DNA of 64,000 bases from Streptomyces marispadix (GTDB lineage Bacteria; Actinomycetota; Actinomycetes; Streptomycetales; Streptomycetaceae), in NCBI RefSeq assembly GCF_022524345.1, contig NZ_JAKWJU010000002.1, forward strand, positions 3,286,001-3,350,000, written 5' to 3'. Within the stretch, counting starts at the first letter, position 1. Every line of letters begins with the position of its first letter. This document shows, piece after piece, positions 1 through 8,988 of the stretch. The position numbers and the translations under genes are program-made. The notes beneath the pieces are model-generated. The model was not told the DNA's origin. It did no database searches and saw nothing but the letters and a program-made list of their open reading frames with translations.

Positions 1-441
1 CAGGCGCGGCTGGCGACCGTGCTGGGCCTCTCCGCGCCCATGCTGTCCCAGCTCATGAGCGGACAGCGCGCGAAGATCGGCAACCCCGCCGTCGTACAGC
101 GGGTGCAGGCCCTGCAAGAGCTTGCGGCGGAGGTGGCCAGGGGGGAGGTCAGCGCGGCCGACGCGACGCAGCGCATGGAGGAGGTGCGCCGCAGCGCGGG
201 CGGCAGCGTCCTCAACAGCCAGGCGCAGACGGCCTCTTCGGGCACGGCGTCGCAGACCCCGGTGAAGCGGGTGGTACGTGAGATCCAGGCGCTGCTGCGT
301 TCCGTCTCCGACGCGGCGGACATCCTGGACGCGTCCTCGGCGCTCGCGTCCACGCACCCGGAGCTGGCAGAGTTCCTCCGGGTCTACGGGGCGGGGCGCA
401 CCGCGGACGCCGTGAAGCACTACGAGTCGCATCAGAGCTGA
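1..441 (+). CDS. Helix-turn-helix DNA-binding protein (5' end outside window)
   Basis: The reading frame is open from the first base, so the true start lies left of the window; the GTG at 19 falls inside the DNA-binding domain and is not a credible start. The visible N-terminal part (ARLATVLGLSAPMLSQLMSG) looks like an XRE/Cro-type helix-turn-helix. About 115 residues follow, rich in Ala, Gln and Ser, with an amphipathic C-terminal part (residues of the type REIQALLRSVSDAADIL). Streptomyces genomes carry a conserved putative DNA-binding protein beside a Ser/Thr kinase at this distance from gyrA, and the same neighbour follows here. The target is unknown. The HTH assignment is fairly safe; the function is not inferred further. 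Confidence 0.75.
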   Translation, partial: QARLATVLGLSAPMLSQLMSGQRAKIGNPAVVQRVQALQELAAEVARGEVSAADATQRMEEVRRSAGGSVLNSQAQTASSGTASQTPVKRVVREIQALLRSVSDAADILDASSALASTHPELAEFLRVYGAGRTADAVKHYESHQS

Positions 442-670
442 CGCGAGCGGCACGGGCGGCGACAGCGGGAGCAGGCACGGCCGACGCGGCAGGAAGCAGC
501 CACCGGGCGGCAGTTGAGCCGCTGAACCGCTGAACTGCCGGGCTGTGACATCGCTTGGGCCGTGACGTCGCCGGGCAGCGGAGCCGCTGAGCAGCACTGG
601 GCGTACGGAGAGCGGCGTTCGATGGGCCGCAAGAGCAGAGGCAGAAGCACAGGCACAGGGGGACAGCGTC

Positions 671-1990
671 ATGGGTGAGGTCTTCGCCGGGCGGTACGAA
701 CTGGCGGACCCGATCGGGCGCGGAGGCGTGGGCGCCGTGTGGCGCGCCTGGGACCGGCGCCGCAGACGCTACGTCGCCGCGAAGGTGCTCCAGCAGAGCG
801 ATGCCCATTCGCTGCTGCGCTTCGTGCGCGAACAGGCCCTGCGCATCGACCATCCACATGTGCTGGCACCGGCGAGCTGGGCCGCCGACGACGACAAGGT
901 CCTCTTCACCATGGACCTCGTCGGCGGGGGGTCGCTGTCCCATCTCATCGGCGACTACGGGCCGTTGCCCCCGACCTTCGTGTGCACCCTGCTCGACCAG
1001 CTCCTCGCGGGCCTGACCGCCGTGCACGCCGAGGACGTGGTGCACCGCGACATCAAGCCCGCCAACATCCTTCTGGAACCCACCGGCAGGGGGCGTCCCC
1101 ATCTGCGCCTGTCGGACTTCGGGATCTCCATGCGCAAGGGCGAGCCGCGGCTCACCGAGACCAACTTCGTGGTGGGCACGCCGGGTTACTTCGCTCCCGA
1201 GCAACTGATGGGCGCCGAGCCGGACTTCCCCGCCGACCTGTTCGCCGTGGGCCTCGTCGCGCTCTACCTGCTGACCGGGCAGAAGCCCGACTCGCTCGAG
1301 ATGGTGGCCCGCTACGAACAGGGCGTGCCCCCGGCACCGGAGCGCGTACCCGAGCCGCTGTGGCAGGTGCTGGGGCAGCTCCTCCAGCCCGATCCGCAGC
1401 AGCGGTTCCGTACGGCGACGGGCGCACGCAAGGCGCTGGCCGGGGCGGCGGAGATGCTCGCTCCCGACGCCACCGCCGAGCAGGAGACCGTCGAGGTGTT
1501 CGACCACCTCGGGCCGCTGCCCGAGGGGTTCGGGCCCGACGGCCCGCTGGCGGGCGGTTCGGCGAGCGGCGGAGCGGCCGGTTCGGCAAGCAGTTCGGCG
1601 GGCTCTGCGGCTCCTGGGCAGGCACCCGCGGCGGCCCCTTCGCCCACGGGCAGCTTCCATCTGGCCCCGCCGCAGGGCGCGTTCGGCGCCCCCGAGCAGC
1701 CGAGCACCCCGCCGACTCCCACTCCGACCCCGGCGCCGAGCCCGAGCCCCGCGACTGCGGACGCGGCTCCCATGGCGCCCGTCCCGCCCGCCTCCGCACC
1801 CGTGCACTCGCCCGCGGCTTACGCTGCGCCGCCCCAGCCGACCGGCCCCTACGGTCGGCCCGCGGGCGCGGCGCCCTCCGCGACGGCGCCCATACGCAGA
1901 CCGGGACCGCCCCCGAAGGTCGCGGTCCCGGTCCTGATCGTCGCGCTGGTGTGCCTGACCGTAGGGATCTGGGCGCTGGCCGTCTCCTGA
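671..1990 (+). CDS. Membrane-anchored Ser/Thr protein kinase (PASTA-less, Pro-rich tail)
   Basis: A 439-residue Hanks-type kinase. Visible motifs are the glycine loop GRGGVG, the ATP-binding lysine in VAAKVL (about K38), the catalytic loop HRDIKPANILL (about D127), DFG in SDFGIS (about D149) and the APE motif APEQL. The catalytic domain (about 1-265) is followed by a 150-residue Ala/Pro/Ser-rich linker and a single C-terminal transmembrane segment (about 416-437) with no extracellular sensor beyond it. The kinase should therefore face the cytoplasm as a tail-anchored protein. The ATG at 671 has a good AGGGGGA ribosome site. It converges on the secreted-protein pair to its right. All catalytic residues appear intact; the substrate is unknown. 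Confidence 0.9.
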   Translation: MGEVFAGRYELADPIGRGGVGAVWRAWDRRRRRYVAAKVLQQSDAHSLLRFVREQALRIDHPHVLAPASWAADDDKVLFTMDLVGGGSLSHLIGDYGPLPPTFVCTLLDQLLAGLTAVHAEDVVHRDIKPANILLEPTGRGRPHLRLSDFGISMRKGEPRLTETNFVVGTPGYFAPEQLMGAEPDFPADLFAVGLVALYLLTGQKPDSLEMVARYEQGVPPAPERVPEPLWQVLGQLLQPDPQQRFRTATGARKALAGAAEMLAPDATAEQETVEVFDHLGPLPEGFGPDGPLAGGSASGGAAGSASSSAGSAAPGQAPAAAPSPTGSFHLAPPQGAFGAPEQPSTPPTPTPTPAPSPSPATADAAPMAPVPPASAPVHSPAAYAAPPQPTGPYGRPAGAAPSATAPIRRPGPPPKVAVPVLIVALVCLTVGIWALAVS

Positions 1991-2101
1991 ACCGGGCGTT
2001 CCGCCACGGCACTCGGGACGGCCGCGCACCTTAGACCGACGGCGGCCCCTGCCGCTGTGTCCGGCTGTCCCTGTGTCCGGCGCCGCTACGTCCGGCTGTC
2101 C

Positions 2102-3745
2102 CTACGTCTGGCCCTGGCCCGGTGACTGAGGCAGGCCCGGTGACTGAGGCAGGCCGTGCTGACCGTGCGCCGGCACCTGTCCCGGCCCCGGCGGTTGCTG
2201 CTGTGGTGACTGCTGCGGCCAGAGCGGCACCGTTCCCGACTGCGCTCCGCCCGCCCCACCGCTCTGCCCCGGCAGACCACCGGTGACGACGGGTCCCCCG
2301 GCTGACGGCACGGCTCCGGCTGCCGCACGGCGTCGCGCGGTCAGCGTCCACACCGCAAGGGCGAGGATCAGCAGCACGCCCGTGCCGATGCCCGCGTAGG
2401 CGACGGTGCGCAGAGTGCCGCTGCGTTCCGCGTCCGCCGCGCTCTGCCCTTTCTCCGCCTGCTCCCTGTCGTCCTCGTCCACGCCGAATCCGGCCGCCCC
2501 GGCGTCCCCCGCGTACCGGGGCCCCTTCCCGGCCTTGCCGATGACGTCGATGCGCAGGGTCAGCGGCGCCGTCGACTTGAAGTACTTCGCGAGCTGCGGG
2601 GAGACCCAGACCGCCAGATAGTGCCAGCCCGCCACACACGGCTCGTTGCCTGAGAAGGAGAAGCGGCTGCCGAATTGCACGGGCGGCGTGTAGACGCCCG
2701 CCTGCGCCGACTTGTCCGCCGAGTACGGCACGAAGGACGCACCGTCGAACTGGCCCCTGGCCGGGTTGTACGCCGTGACCCCCAGCCCGTCGTAGATCGT
2801 CGGCGGATACTCGCCCGGAGAGGCCGCACTGCCCAGCTCCACCGCGGAGTTGAGACGCTGCCCCCAGTCGACCGGCACTCGGTAGAAGCGTGTCTCGCCG
2901 GGGCGGACGCGGTCCTTCCACACGCCCTCGGAGAGGGCCCCGGCGTCGCTGAACCCGTTGCCGCCGTGTGCCTTCCTGCTGTCGCCCGCGGTGACGGGTG
3001 CGGGCGTCTCCTCAGCGGAACCGGTGCCGTCGCCGGGGGCGGACGGCACCGCGCCGGGCCCGCCCTTCAGGCCGGGTTCCGACATGTAGCGGATCTCCAG
3101 CGGCCAGCGGGCCGGGTCCGAGGTCGCGGGACTCTCACGTTCGACGGAGAAGAGATACGGACCGGCCTTCTGGCACTCGTCGTTGGCGCCCATGATCCGG
3201 GTCGCGTAGTCCGCGATCGGATACGCCTCGCCCTCGGCGGCGAACTGCGGCTGCGTCGAGCCGTTGCACGCGCTGCCGTCGACGTTGGTCAGCTCGATCT
3301 TCAGGCCCTCGCCGACGCCTTCCACCCGCGCTCCCGGCCTGGGCGCTGCCACCGCGGATATGAACGCGCTCGACTTCGCGTCCAAGTCCACGCGGTAGTA
3401 GCGCTTCTCGCCGCGGCCGATGGTGTCGGTGTACGTGCCCGGCTCGATCCTGGGCCCGTCTCCGCTGCCTGCCGTGCCCTTGATCTTCTTGGCGTCCTCG
3501 TCGATGCGGTACGCCGGTACGTTCTTGGCGTCGTCGGCCGGTACCGCCACCGCCTGACCCGGCAGCGCCGCCAGCACGCACAGTGCCGCGCCCGCCGCCG
3601 CCACCGGCTTGGCGACGGCCCGCCGCGCGCCTGCCCGCTCTCCCGTGCCCGTTCCCGGTCGCGAGGTCGTATCCGTTCCCGGTCGCGCGCTCGTCCTCGG
3701 CCCGTAACTCCCGCCGGAGACCGGCTCCTTGTGACGCGTCACCAC
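2102..3745 (-). CDS. Secreted/membrane-anchored protein, paralogue of the upstream vWA protein but without the vWA domain
   Basis: About 547 residues. The start is one of two adjacent GTG codons (3745 or 3742), preceded by GAGGGGGA and overlapping the stop of the upstream vWA gene, so translation is coupled. A long basic N-terminus leads to a hydrophobic secretion signal (about 47-68, ending near QAVAVPA). Two extracellular modules follow that are recognisably similar to modules in the upstream gene: one with the pattern IGRGEKRYYRVDLD, the other starting KAHGGNGFSDAG with WKDRVRPGETRFYRVPVDWGQ. A transmembrane helix lies near residue 450-470. A Gln/Pro-rich cytoplasmic tail ends in a short tandem repeat (GLPQSP twice). 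Function unknown; with its partner it probably forms a cell-surface complex. Confidence 0.8.
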   Translation of the reverse strand: MVTRHKEPVSGGSYGPRTSARPGTDTTSRPGTGTGERAGARRAVAKPVAAAGAALCVLAALPGQAVAVPADDAKNVPAYRIDEDAKKIKGTAGSGDGPRIEPGTYTDTIGRGEKRYYRVDLDAKSSAFISAVAAPRPGARVEGVGEGLKIELTNVDGSACNGSTQPQFAAEGEAYPIADYATRIMGANDECQKAGPYLFSVERESPATSDPARWPLEIRYMSEPGLKGGPGAVPSAPGDGTGSAEETPAPVTAGDSRKAHGGNGFSDAGALSEGVWKDRVRPGETRFYRVPVDWGQRLNSAVELGSAASPGEYPPTIYDGLGVTAYNPARGQFDGASFVPYSADKSAQAGVYTPPVQFGSRFSFSGNEPCVAGWHYLAVWVSPQLAKYFKSTAPLTLRIDVIGKAGKGPRYAGDAGAAGFGVDEDDREQAEKGQSAADAERSGTLRTVAYAGIGTGVLLILALAVWTLTARRRAAAGAVPSAGGPVVTGGLPGQSGGAGGAQSGTVPLWPQQSPQQQPPGPGQVPAHGQHGLPQSPGLPQSPGQGQT

Positions 3746-5823
3746 GCGCTCCCCCTCCTCGCATCCATGTCCGCCCCGCCGTCGCCGCCTCCGGGGGCGG
3801 GCCCGCCTCCGGGTCCGGCTCCGGCGCCGGTCCCGTGGACTCCGGGTCCGCCTGCGGGCGTTGCCGCGCCGCGACGTGACGCTACGAACCACCAGGCGAG
3901 CCCGGCCAGCAGCAGCAGACCTGTCCCGCCTGCCACCGCCGCGACGAGCAGCGGGCCGCTCCATCCTGCACCGTGCGCGGCGGCGCCGTCTCCGCCGCCG
4001 TCCTTGCCGTCGGAGGAGACCGCGTCCGCCGGTGACGTCTTCGCTGCCGGGGCGCCGTGCTGCGGCCCGGTCCTTGCCCGGCCCTTCACATCGACGCGCA
4101 GCGTCACGCCGATGTCGGGATTCTCCGCGATGCGCGAGGCGCCGGCGCCCAGCGTGACCGCGATGTAGTAGTCGCCGTCGGTGTGCACGGGCACCACATG
4201 CGTCGCGCTCTCGAAGCGGTTGGTCCAGGACACCGGGACCGTGCCTCCGGAGACCTTGCCCGGACGCCCGTTGTACAGCGTCTTGGTGGTGAACTCTGAG
4301 ATGCCGCCGGGAATGATCTGCCGGTGCGGTGAGTAGGTGTCGGCACGGCTGAAGGAGTACTCCGAGCCGTACTCGTCGGCGGTCGGCTCGTTGCTGAACT
4401 CCACGTCGTAGCGGAGCTGTTGGCCCCAGCCGACCGGCACCCGGTACCACAGTGTCTGCGACGGCAGCACCTTGTCCCGCCATACGCCCTTGCCGATCCT
4501 GGCGGCGTCGTTGAAGCCGGTGCCCCCGTGTGCCTTCTTCCCGCTGCCCTGCGGCAGCCTGGCGTCCTTGCCGCCTTCGCCGAATTCGGGTTCGGAACCG
4601 GCAGGTGTCGTGCCCTTCTTCAGCCCCTTCTCCACGGTGTACGTGAGCTCCAGCGGCCACCTCGCGGAGCCGGAGCCGGAAGCGGAATCAGAGCCGGAGC
4701 CTGAGCTCTGGCCCGCCACCCGTTCCACCGACAGCAGATAGCGCCCCGGCCCCCGGTCGCACCGACCCGTCGAGCCGTCACGCCCGGGAATGCGGCTCAC
4801 AGCGGAGACCAGCGGCACCCCGCCCTCGCTCTGCCCGAAGTTCTCGGTGTTGGTGTCGCAACTGCTCGCGGGCGGTCCGGGTTCGACCAGCTCGGTGTGC
4901 AGGCCGTCGAGTTCACCGACCGCGGAGCCCGGCTCCGGCACGGCCGTCGCGGCGAAGTCCGCGGTGCGGGAACCGTCCATGCGCACCGCGTACCAGCGCT
5001 TCTCGCCCGGCCCGATGCTGTCCAGATACTGGCCGGAACGGCTGCCGAGGGCCGCCGCCTCGCCCGACTCGGCACCGCCCTCGATCCTCTTGCCCTTGAG
5101 GCGGTAGCCGTCCACCGAGAGGCGGCCCGCCCGCTGCAACTGCCGCGCCAGCGCGTCCGCGTCGGGAGCGTCGTAGTACGCGCCGTTCCCCGCCCGCGCC
5201 ACGCACTCCAGCTCCTCGCGTGCCTTGCCGCGCACCTTGAAGCCGATCGCGTCGATCCGCAGGCCGATGCCCTTCTTGCCCAACTCCTCGGCGACCTCGC
5301 ATGGTTCGGGGTCCCCGCAGTTGTCCTCACCGTCGGAGATGAGCACGATCGTGCGGCGGCCCCCCGTCTCGCCGGACGTCTCGGGGAGGTCGTCGGCGGC
5401 CTTCTGCAACGAGTAGCCGATGGGGGTGTCGCCCTTGGGCCGCACCTTCGCCACCGCGTCCTTGATCGCACCCCGGTCCAGCGGCCGTACGGGCTCGGCG
5501 AGCCGTGTGTCCGTGCAGCCCTTCTGATGCTGCGAACCGTAGAGCCGCAGGCCGGTCGGATAGCCGTCCGGCAGGCTGTCGACGACCGTGCCCACGGCCT
5601 TGCGTGCCGAGGCGATACGGGTGCCGCCCTCGCCGTCGCCGTCCGCCATCGAACCGGACGAGTCCAGCAGCATCAGCATCGAACCATTGCCGTCTGCAAC
5701 GGTTGCAGTCGCATCCTTCGCCGCCGACGCCGGCGCGGAGGCGGTCAGCGCGAACAGCACCCCCGCCGCCAGCAGACCCGCCGTCTGACTCTTCCTTCGG
5801 CCGCTGCCTCGCCATGCACGCAT
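3739..5823 (-). CDS. Secreted membrane-anchored von Willebrand factor type A domain protein
   Basis: I take ATG 5823 as the start. It follows a GAGGGGGACGGGGGA purine tract and opens a normal signal peptide (RRKSQTAGLLAAGVLFALT...ASAA), whereas the 25 residues of the longer frame look non-coding. The mature protein (694 residues with signal) has a vWA domain with an intact MIDAS motif DSSGS (D54, S56, S58) and the typical ISDGEDNCG segment. Two modules shared with the downstream gene follow (IGPGEKRWYAVRMDG and KAHGGTGFNDAARIGKG), then a transmembrane helix (LLVAAVAGGTGLLLLAGLAWW) and a Gly/Pro-rich cytoplasmic tail. vWA domains bind protein partners in a metal-dependent manner; the partner is plausibly the coupled paralogue. 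Confidence 0.88.
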   Translation of the reverse strand: MRAWRGSGRRKSQTAGLLAAGVLFALTASAPASAAKDATATVADGNGSMLMLLDSSGSMADGDGEGGTRIASARKAVGTVVDSLPDGYPTGLRLYGSQHQKGCTDTRLAEPVRPLDRGAIKDAVAKVRPKGDTPIGYSLQKAADDLPETSGETGGRRTIVLISDGEDNCGDPEPCEVAEELGKKGIGLRIDAIGFKVRGKAREELECVARAGNGAYYDAPDADALARQLQRAGRLSVDGYRLKGKRIEGGAESGEAAALGSRSGQYLDSIGPGEKRWYAVRMDGSRTADFAATAVPEPGSAVGELDGLHTELVEPGPPASSCDTNTENFGQSEGGVPLVSAVSRIPGRDGSTGRCDRGPGRYLLSVERVAGQSSGSGSDSASGSGSARWPLELTYTVEKGLKKGTTPAGSEPEFGEGGKDARLPQGSGKKAHGGTGFNDAARIGKGVWRDKVLPSQTLWYRVPVGWGQQLRYDVEFSNEPTADEYGSEYSFSRADTYSPHRQIIPGGISEFTTKTLYNGRPGKVSGGTVPVSWTNRFESATHVVPVHTDGDYYIAVTLGAGASRIAENPDIGVTLRVDVKGRARTGPQHGAPAAKTSPADAVSSDGKDGGGDGAAAHGAGWSGPLLVAAVAGGTGLLLLAGLAWWFVASRRGAATPAGGPGVHGTGAGAGPGGGPAPGGGDGGADMDARRGSAW

Positions 5824-6002
5824 GTGTCCCCCGTCCCCCTCGCAAGCGGATGTGCCGCTGCCTTCTTTGCGCGAGACACTATTGCTTTGCTTAAGCACAC
5901 TGCAAGGTCCGGTCCGTCACAGAACGGCAACGCCCGTGAGGACCGCTCACGGCGCAGGGAACACACCGCTCCCGCCCTTCCGACCAGGCACCGGCACACG
6001 AA

Positions 6003-6044
6003 GAGGCCCCGCCCGCCTGGAATTCACCTGACGGACGGGGCCTC
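6003..6044 (-). terminator. Terminator behind the DLW-39 gene
   Basis: GAGGCCCCG (6003-6011) pairs with CGGGGCCTC (6036-6044); after one mismatch three more pairs extend the stem inward. It lies directly 3' of the DLW-39 stop codon on the minus strand, as expected for a rho-independent-type terminator without a strong U tract, the usual form in streptomycetes. Confidence 0.7.
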
Positions 6045-6064
6045 GCTGAGCGAACGTCGTGGTT

Positions 6065-6199
6065 TCACACACCCGAACCTGCGGGCACGGAGTCGGTCGC
6101 CTCCGTCCACAGATCCTGCTCGGCGCGGTCCGCCTGGATCTGGCGGTACACGAGGAGCCCGCCGATGGCGGCCAGTGCGACCAGGAGAAGCTTCTTCAC
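6065..6199 (-). CDS. DLW-39 family mini-protein
   Basis: A 44-residue protein starting with GTG (6199) after an AGGACGAGG ribosome site. It has a short basic N-terminus, one hydrophobic helix (LLLVALAAIGGLLVYR) and an acidic C-terminus containing the family-naming sequence DLW in AEQDLWTEATDSVPAGSG. The family is an actinobacterial membrane mini-protein found near gyrA; its biochemical role is not known. The gene is short enough to be missed by length filters, but start, ribosome site, family signature and following terminator all agree. Confidence 0.88.
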   Translation of the reverse strand: MKKLLLVALAAIGGLLVYRQIQADRAEQDLWTEATDSVPAGSGV

Positions 6200-6346
6200 C
6201 GCGCTACCTCGTCCTTCTGAGAGACGTTGGGACCATCTGGCGCCCGATGATACCCAACGGGCCTGGCCGACCGCGGAGTCCGCCCCGGAGCACGAGCGTC
6301 CGCCTACGGCGTGCGCCGCCCCCGCCGCGCAACGCCCCGGAATCGC

Positions 6347-6559
6347 TCATTCCCACACGTCGGCCTTGCCGCCCCGCCATTCGATCAGCACCGGGTCGTC
6401 GAGACGCACCTGATCCGGATCGAGCCCCGCACGGCGCAGTATCCCGACCAGATCCTCGATCCCGCGGGCGAATCCGAGCTCGTCCCCATCGGCCCTGTCA
6501 GCGGTGATACGGCGCCCGCCCGTGGGTGCGGGCGGATGCACGACGATCGACGCAACCAT
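6347..6559 (-). CDS. Small conserved streptomycete protein of unknown function
   Basis: A 70-residue frame from ATG 6559 (MVASIVVHPPAPTGG...) to the stop at 6347. The sequence is acidic and compact, with a regular amphipathic pattern (GFARGIEDLVGILRRAGLDPDQVRLDDP) and a tryptophan near each of the last two segments, ending ADVWE. It resembles a small conserved hypothetical encoded beside hemC-like and gyrA genes in streptomycetes. No strong ribosome site precedes the ATG; in-frame upstream starts exist, but their sequence overlaps the shadow of hemC. Function unknown. Confidence 0.65.
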   Translation of the reverse strand: MVASIVVHPPAPTGGRRITADRADGDELGFARGIEDLVGILRRAGLDPDQVRLDDPVLIEWRGGKADVWE

Positions 6560-6704
6560 ACGCAAAAGGGTGCGCCGGTTCGGCCCGCACCGCATCCCGA
6601 ACCCCACACCCCACGTGCCCTCTGCGACACGCAACGTCATGAATCCCAAGAAACACCGGTCCGCCCTACGTTGAGATCCACCCCCCGAGAGGAATCCCGA
6701 CGCC

Positions 6705-7685
6705 GTGACCGACATCCCCGGCTTCGTCGAACGCACCCTCCGCATCGGCACCCGCAGTTCGCCCATGGCCCTGGTCCAGGCCGGCCACGTCGCGGACCTG
6801 CTGCGCAGCCGCGTGCCGGGACTGGCCACCCAGACCGTTCCGATCACCGCCTCCGGCGACACCTGGACCGGCTCCCTCACCGAGGCCGGCGGCAAGGGCC
6901 TGTTCGTCAAGGACGTCGACCTGCGCCTCCAGCAGGGCGAAGTCGACGTCGCCGTCCACTGCCTCAAGGACGTACCGGGCGACCAACCCCTGCCCGACGG
7001 CCTCGTCTTCGCCGCGACCCCGCCCCGCGCCGACCCACTCGACGTGCTCCTCGTACCCGAAGCCTCGACGGCCGCCTCCCTCGCGGACCTCCCGCACGGC
7101 GCGGCCGTCGCCACCAGCTCCGTACGGCGCAGAGCCCAACTCCTCGCCCAGCGGCCCGACTTGCGCACCCCGGAAGTACGCGGCGCCGTCGGCACCCGCC
7201 TGGAGAAACTCGACGGCCTGCGCGACGGCCTCGAAGCGGACGCCATGGTCCTCGCCAAGGCAGGCCTCCTGCGGCTCGGCCTCACCCACCGCATCCGCTA
7301 CGAATTCCCGCCCACGGAGATGCTTCCGGCCGTCGGCGCGGGCGTACTGGCCGTCCACTGCCGCCACGACGACGACGCGGTCCTCGCCATGCTGCGCCTC
7401 ATCGACGACCCCCGCACACACGCCGAAGCGACAGCGGAACGCTCGATGCTCCAGGGCCTCGACGGCCACTGCAACTCGCCCGTCGCAGGCCACTGCACCA
7501 CGGACGACACCGGCCGGCTCACCCTCCACGGCATGGTCTTCACCCCCGACGGCCGGCACACGGCCCACACCCAACTCGGCGCCCCCTCCGCCGAATCCGC
7601 CGCCGACCTGGGCACCCGCGCCTGCACCGAACTGCTACGCGGCGGCGCCCGCGCGATCATCGACGTGTCGGCGCCGGGGGGCTGA
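6705..7685 (+). CDS. hemC: Hydroxymethylbilane synthase (porphobilinogen deaminase)
   Basis: A 326-residue HemC-family protein. The enzyme condenses four porphobilinogen molecules into hydroxymethylbilane in tetrapyrrole synthesis. Seen here are the N-terminal signature GTRSSPMALVQA, the substrate-side segment AVHCLKDVPG, the Arg-rich motif SSVRRRAQL, and the dipyrromethane cofactor cysteine in GHCNSP (about C256). Start: GTG 6705 behind GAGAGGAAT. It stands alone, away from other hem genes, so it is probably a second hemC copy; the main streptomycete hemC normally sits in a hemACDB cluster elsewhere. The cysteine and tryptophan substitutions around the AVHSMKD consensus are unusual but the cofactor site is intact. 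Confidence 0.88.
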   Translation: MTDIPGFVERTLRIGTRSSPMALVQAGHVADLLRSRVPGLATQTVPITASGDTWTGSLTEAGGKGLFVKDVDLRLQQGEVDVAVHCLKDVPGDQPLPDGLVFAATPPRADPLDVLLVPEASTAASLADLPHGAAVATSSVRRRAQLLAQRPDLRTPEVRGAVGTRLEKLDGLRDGLEADAMVLAKAGLLRLGLTHRIRYEFPPTEMLPAVGAGVLAVHCRHDDDAVLAMLRLIDDPRTHAEATAERSMLQGLDGHCNSPVAGHCTTDDTGRLTLHGMVFTPDGRHTAHTQLGAPSAESAADLGTRACTELLRGGARAIIDVSAPGG

Positions 7686-7864
7686 CTCGCTGAGGAGGGC
7701 GCTACGGCCGAGCTTCGCCGCGCTCCGTGTTCAGACGACTACCAAGTACCTCACGCACCGCCGTCTTCCGATCCCGCGTGACCGCCGTCTCCCGCTGAGG
7801 CCGCACAGCGCAAGGCAGCCTCAACGAGACGGCCGCAACGGCCACTTCAACGATCGCCAGTGGA

Positions 7865-7892
7865 GCCGACGCCACGCTTCGGTGGCGTCGGC
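7865..7892. terminator. Bidirectional terminator between hemC and the beta-helix gene
   Basis: GCCGACGCCAC (7865-7875) and GTGGCGTCGGC (7882-7892) form an 11-bp perfect stem around a GCTTCG loop. It lies between two convergent genes. The rest of the 325-bp interval 7686-8010 shows no gene that I can support. Confidence 0.7.
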
Positions 7893-8010
7893 CCGTCTGG
7901 CCGGCTCGGCGCAGGCCCCTTGCCCGGCATCTACGGCCGGGCGGAGGTCATGCGCCGCGGAGCCGAACGGCCGTAGAGCAAGACGCTCGGCTGTGACGTG
8001 GACTTGGTGG

Positions 8011-8988
8011 TCAGCCTGTGCAGCCGGGGATGCTGCCGGGCGGGGCGCAGTTCTCAGGTGTGTTGCCGGTGACTGAGCCTCCGGCGAGGGTGACCTCACC
8101 GCTGTTCTCGCGGATGCCTCCGCCGCTTCCCGGGCCCCCGGTCGCGGTGTTGGAGGTGACTCGCGTGGTGCTGAGCGCCGCCGTGCTGTCGTCGTTGTAC
8201 AGGCCGCCGCCGGTTTCCGCCCTGTTGTTGCTGATGGTGCTGGAGGTGATCCGCAGCAGCGCGGTCTCGAAGGTATCGAGGCCGCCGCCGGTGGTGACGG
8301 CGGTGTTGCCGCTGACGGTGGTGCCGATGAGTGAGGCGCTGGTGCCCTGGTCGCTCAGGAGGCCGCCGCTGTTGTCGTCGGAGACGTTGTTCCGCAATGC
8401 CCCGGACGTCATGGCCATCGTGCCTCCGGCGAGATGGATGCCGCCTGAACCCTCGATGGCGTGGTTGTTCTCGACGATGGCTTGGCTCAGAGTGAGCAGG
8501 CCCTGCTGGTGGCGGAGGCCACCGCCGAATCCCGCCGTGTTGTTGCTGACAGTGCCGCCGTTGAGGGTGAGCGGGCCCCTGCTGAGGATGCCCCCGCCGC
8601 CCGAATTCTCATCGACCTTTCCACCGGTGATGTTGATCCGGTTCAGGGTGAGGCTGCCTCCGTCTGCCACTTCGAAGATGCGGAAGTCGTCGGCGGCGCT
8701 CGAGGCGCGGCGGATGGTGGCGCCGTTGGAGGAGATGCGGACGTTGCCGGTGACGACCGGGAGTCCGTTCTCATCGTTGTCCGGCGTCGTGAGGGTGTAG
8801 GTGCAGCCGGAGGCGAGGGTGATGCTCTCTCCGGTCGTGTTCGCCTGGTTGATGGCGGCTTTGAGGGCGGGGATGTCGTTGCAGGGAACCGAGGTCGCTG
8901 CTTGCGCTTGTTGCGCGGGCAGGAGTGCCAGGCCGAGTGTCAGGCCGACGGCGGCGCTCAGGCCGCCCCGTCTGAATGCTGTCTTCAT
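8011..8988 (-). CDS. Secreted right-handed beta-helix (polymorphic-repeat) protein
   Basis: I prefer ATG 8988 (MKTAFRRGG), which opens a Sec signal peptide ending in AQQAQAA, over the ATG seven codons upstream. The mature protein is a ladder of about ten imperfect repeats of the type SGNTAxxxGGGL and SNNxAxxGGGI, rich in Gly, Asn, Thr and Ser. This is the hallmark of pectin-lyase-like right-handed parallel beta-helices, also called Chlamydia-type polymorphic repeats. The first mature region contains a Cys pair (VPCNDI, ASGCTY) and the C-terminus another (ENCAPPGSIPGCTG), probably disulfides. No catalytic motif can be assigned. It lies next to the integration site but outside the element. Confidence 0.82.
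   Translation of the reverse strand: MKTAFRRGGLSAAVGLTLGLALLPAQQAQAATSVPCNDIPALKAAINQANTTGESITLASGCTYTLTTPDNDENGLPVVTGNVRISSNGATIRRASSAADDFRIFEVADGGSLTLNRINITGGKVDENSGGGGILSRGPLTLNGGTVSNNTAGFGGGLRHQQGLLTLSQAIVENNHAIEGSGGIHLAGGTMAMTSGALRNNVSDDNSGGLLSDQGTSASLIGTTVSGNTAVTTGGGLDTFETALLRITSSTISNNRAETGGGLYNDDSTAALSTTRVTSNTATGGPGSGGGIRENSGEVTLAGGSVTGNTPENCAPPGSIPGCTG

Noticed and set aside
5880..6700. tRNA-Ala expected near DLW-39 in some streptomycetes
   Set aside because: I searched for the tRNA-Ala body on both strands by eye and saw none here.
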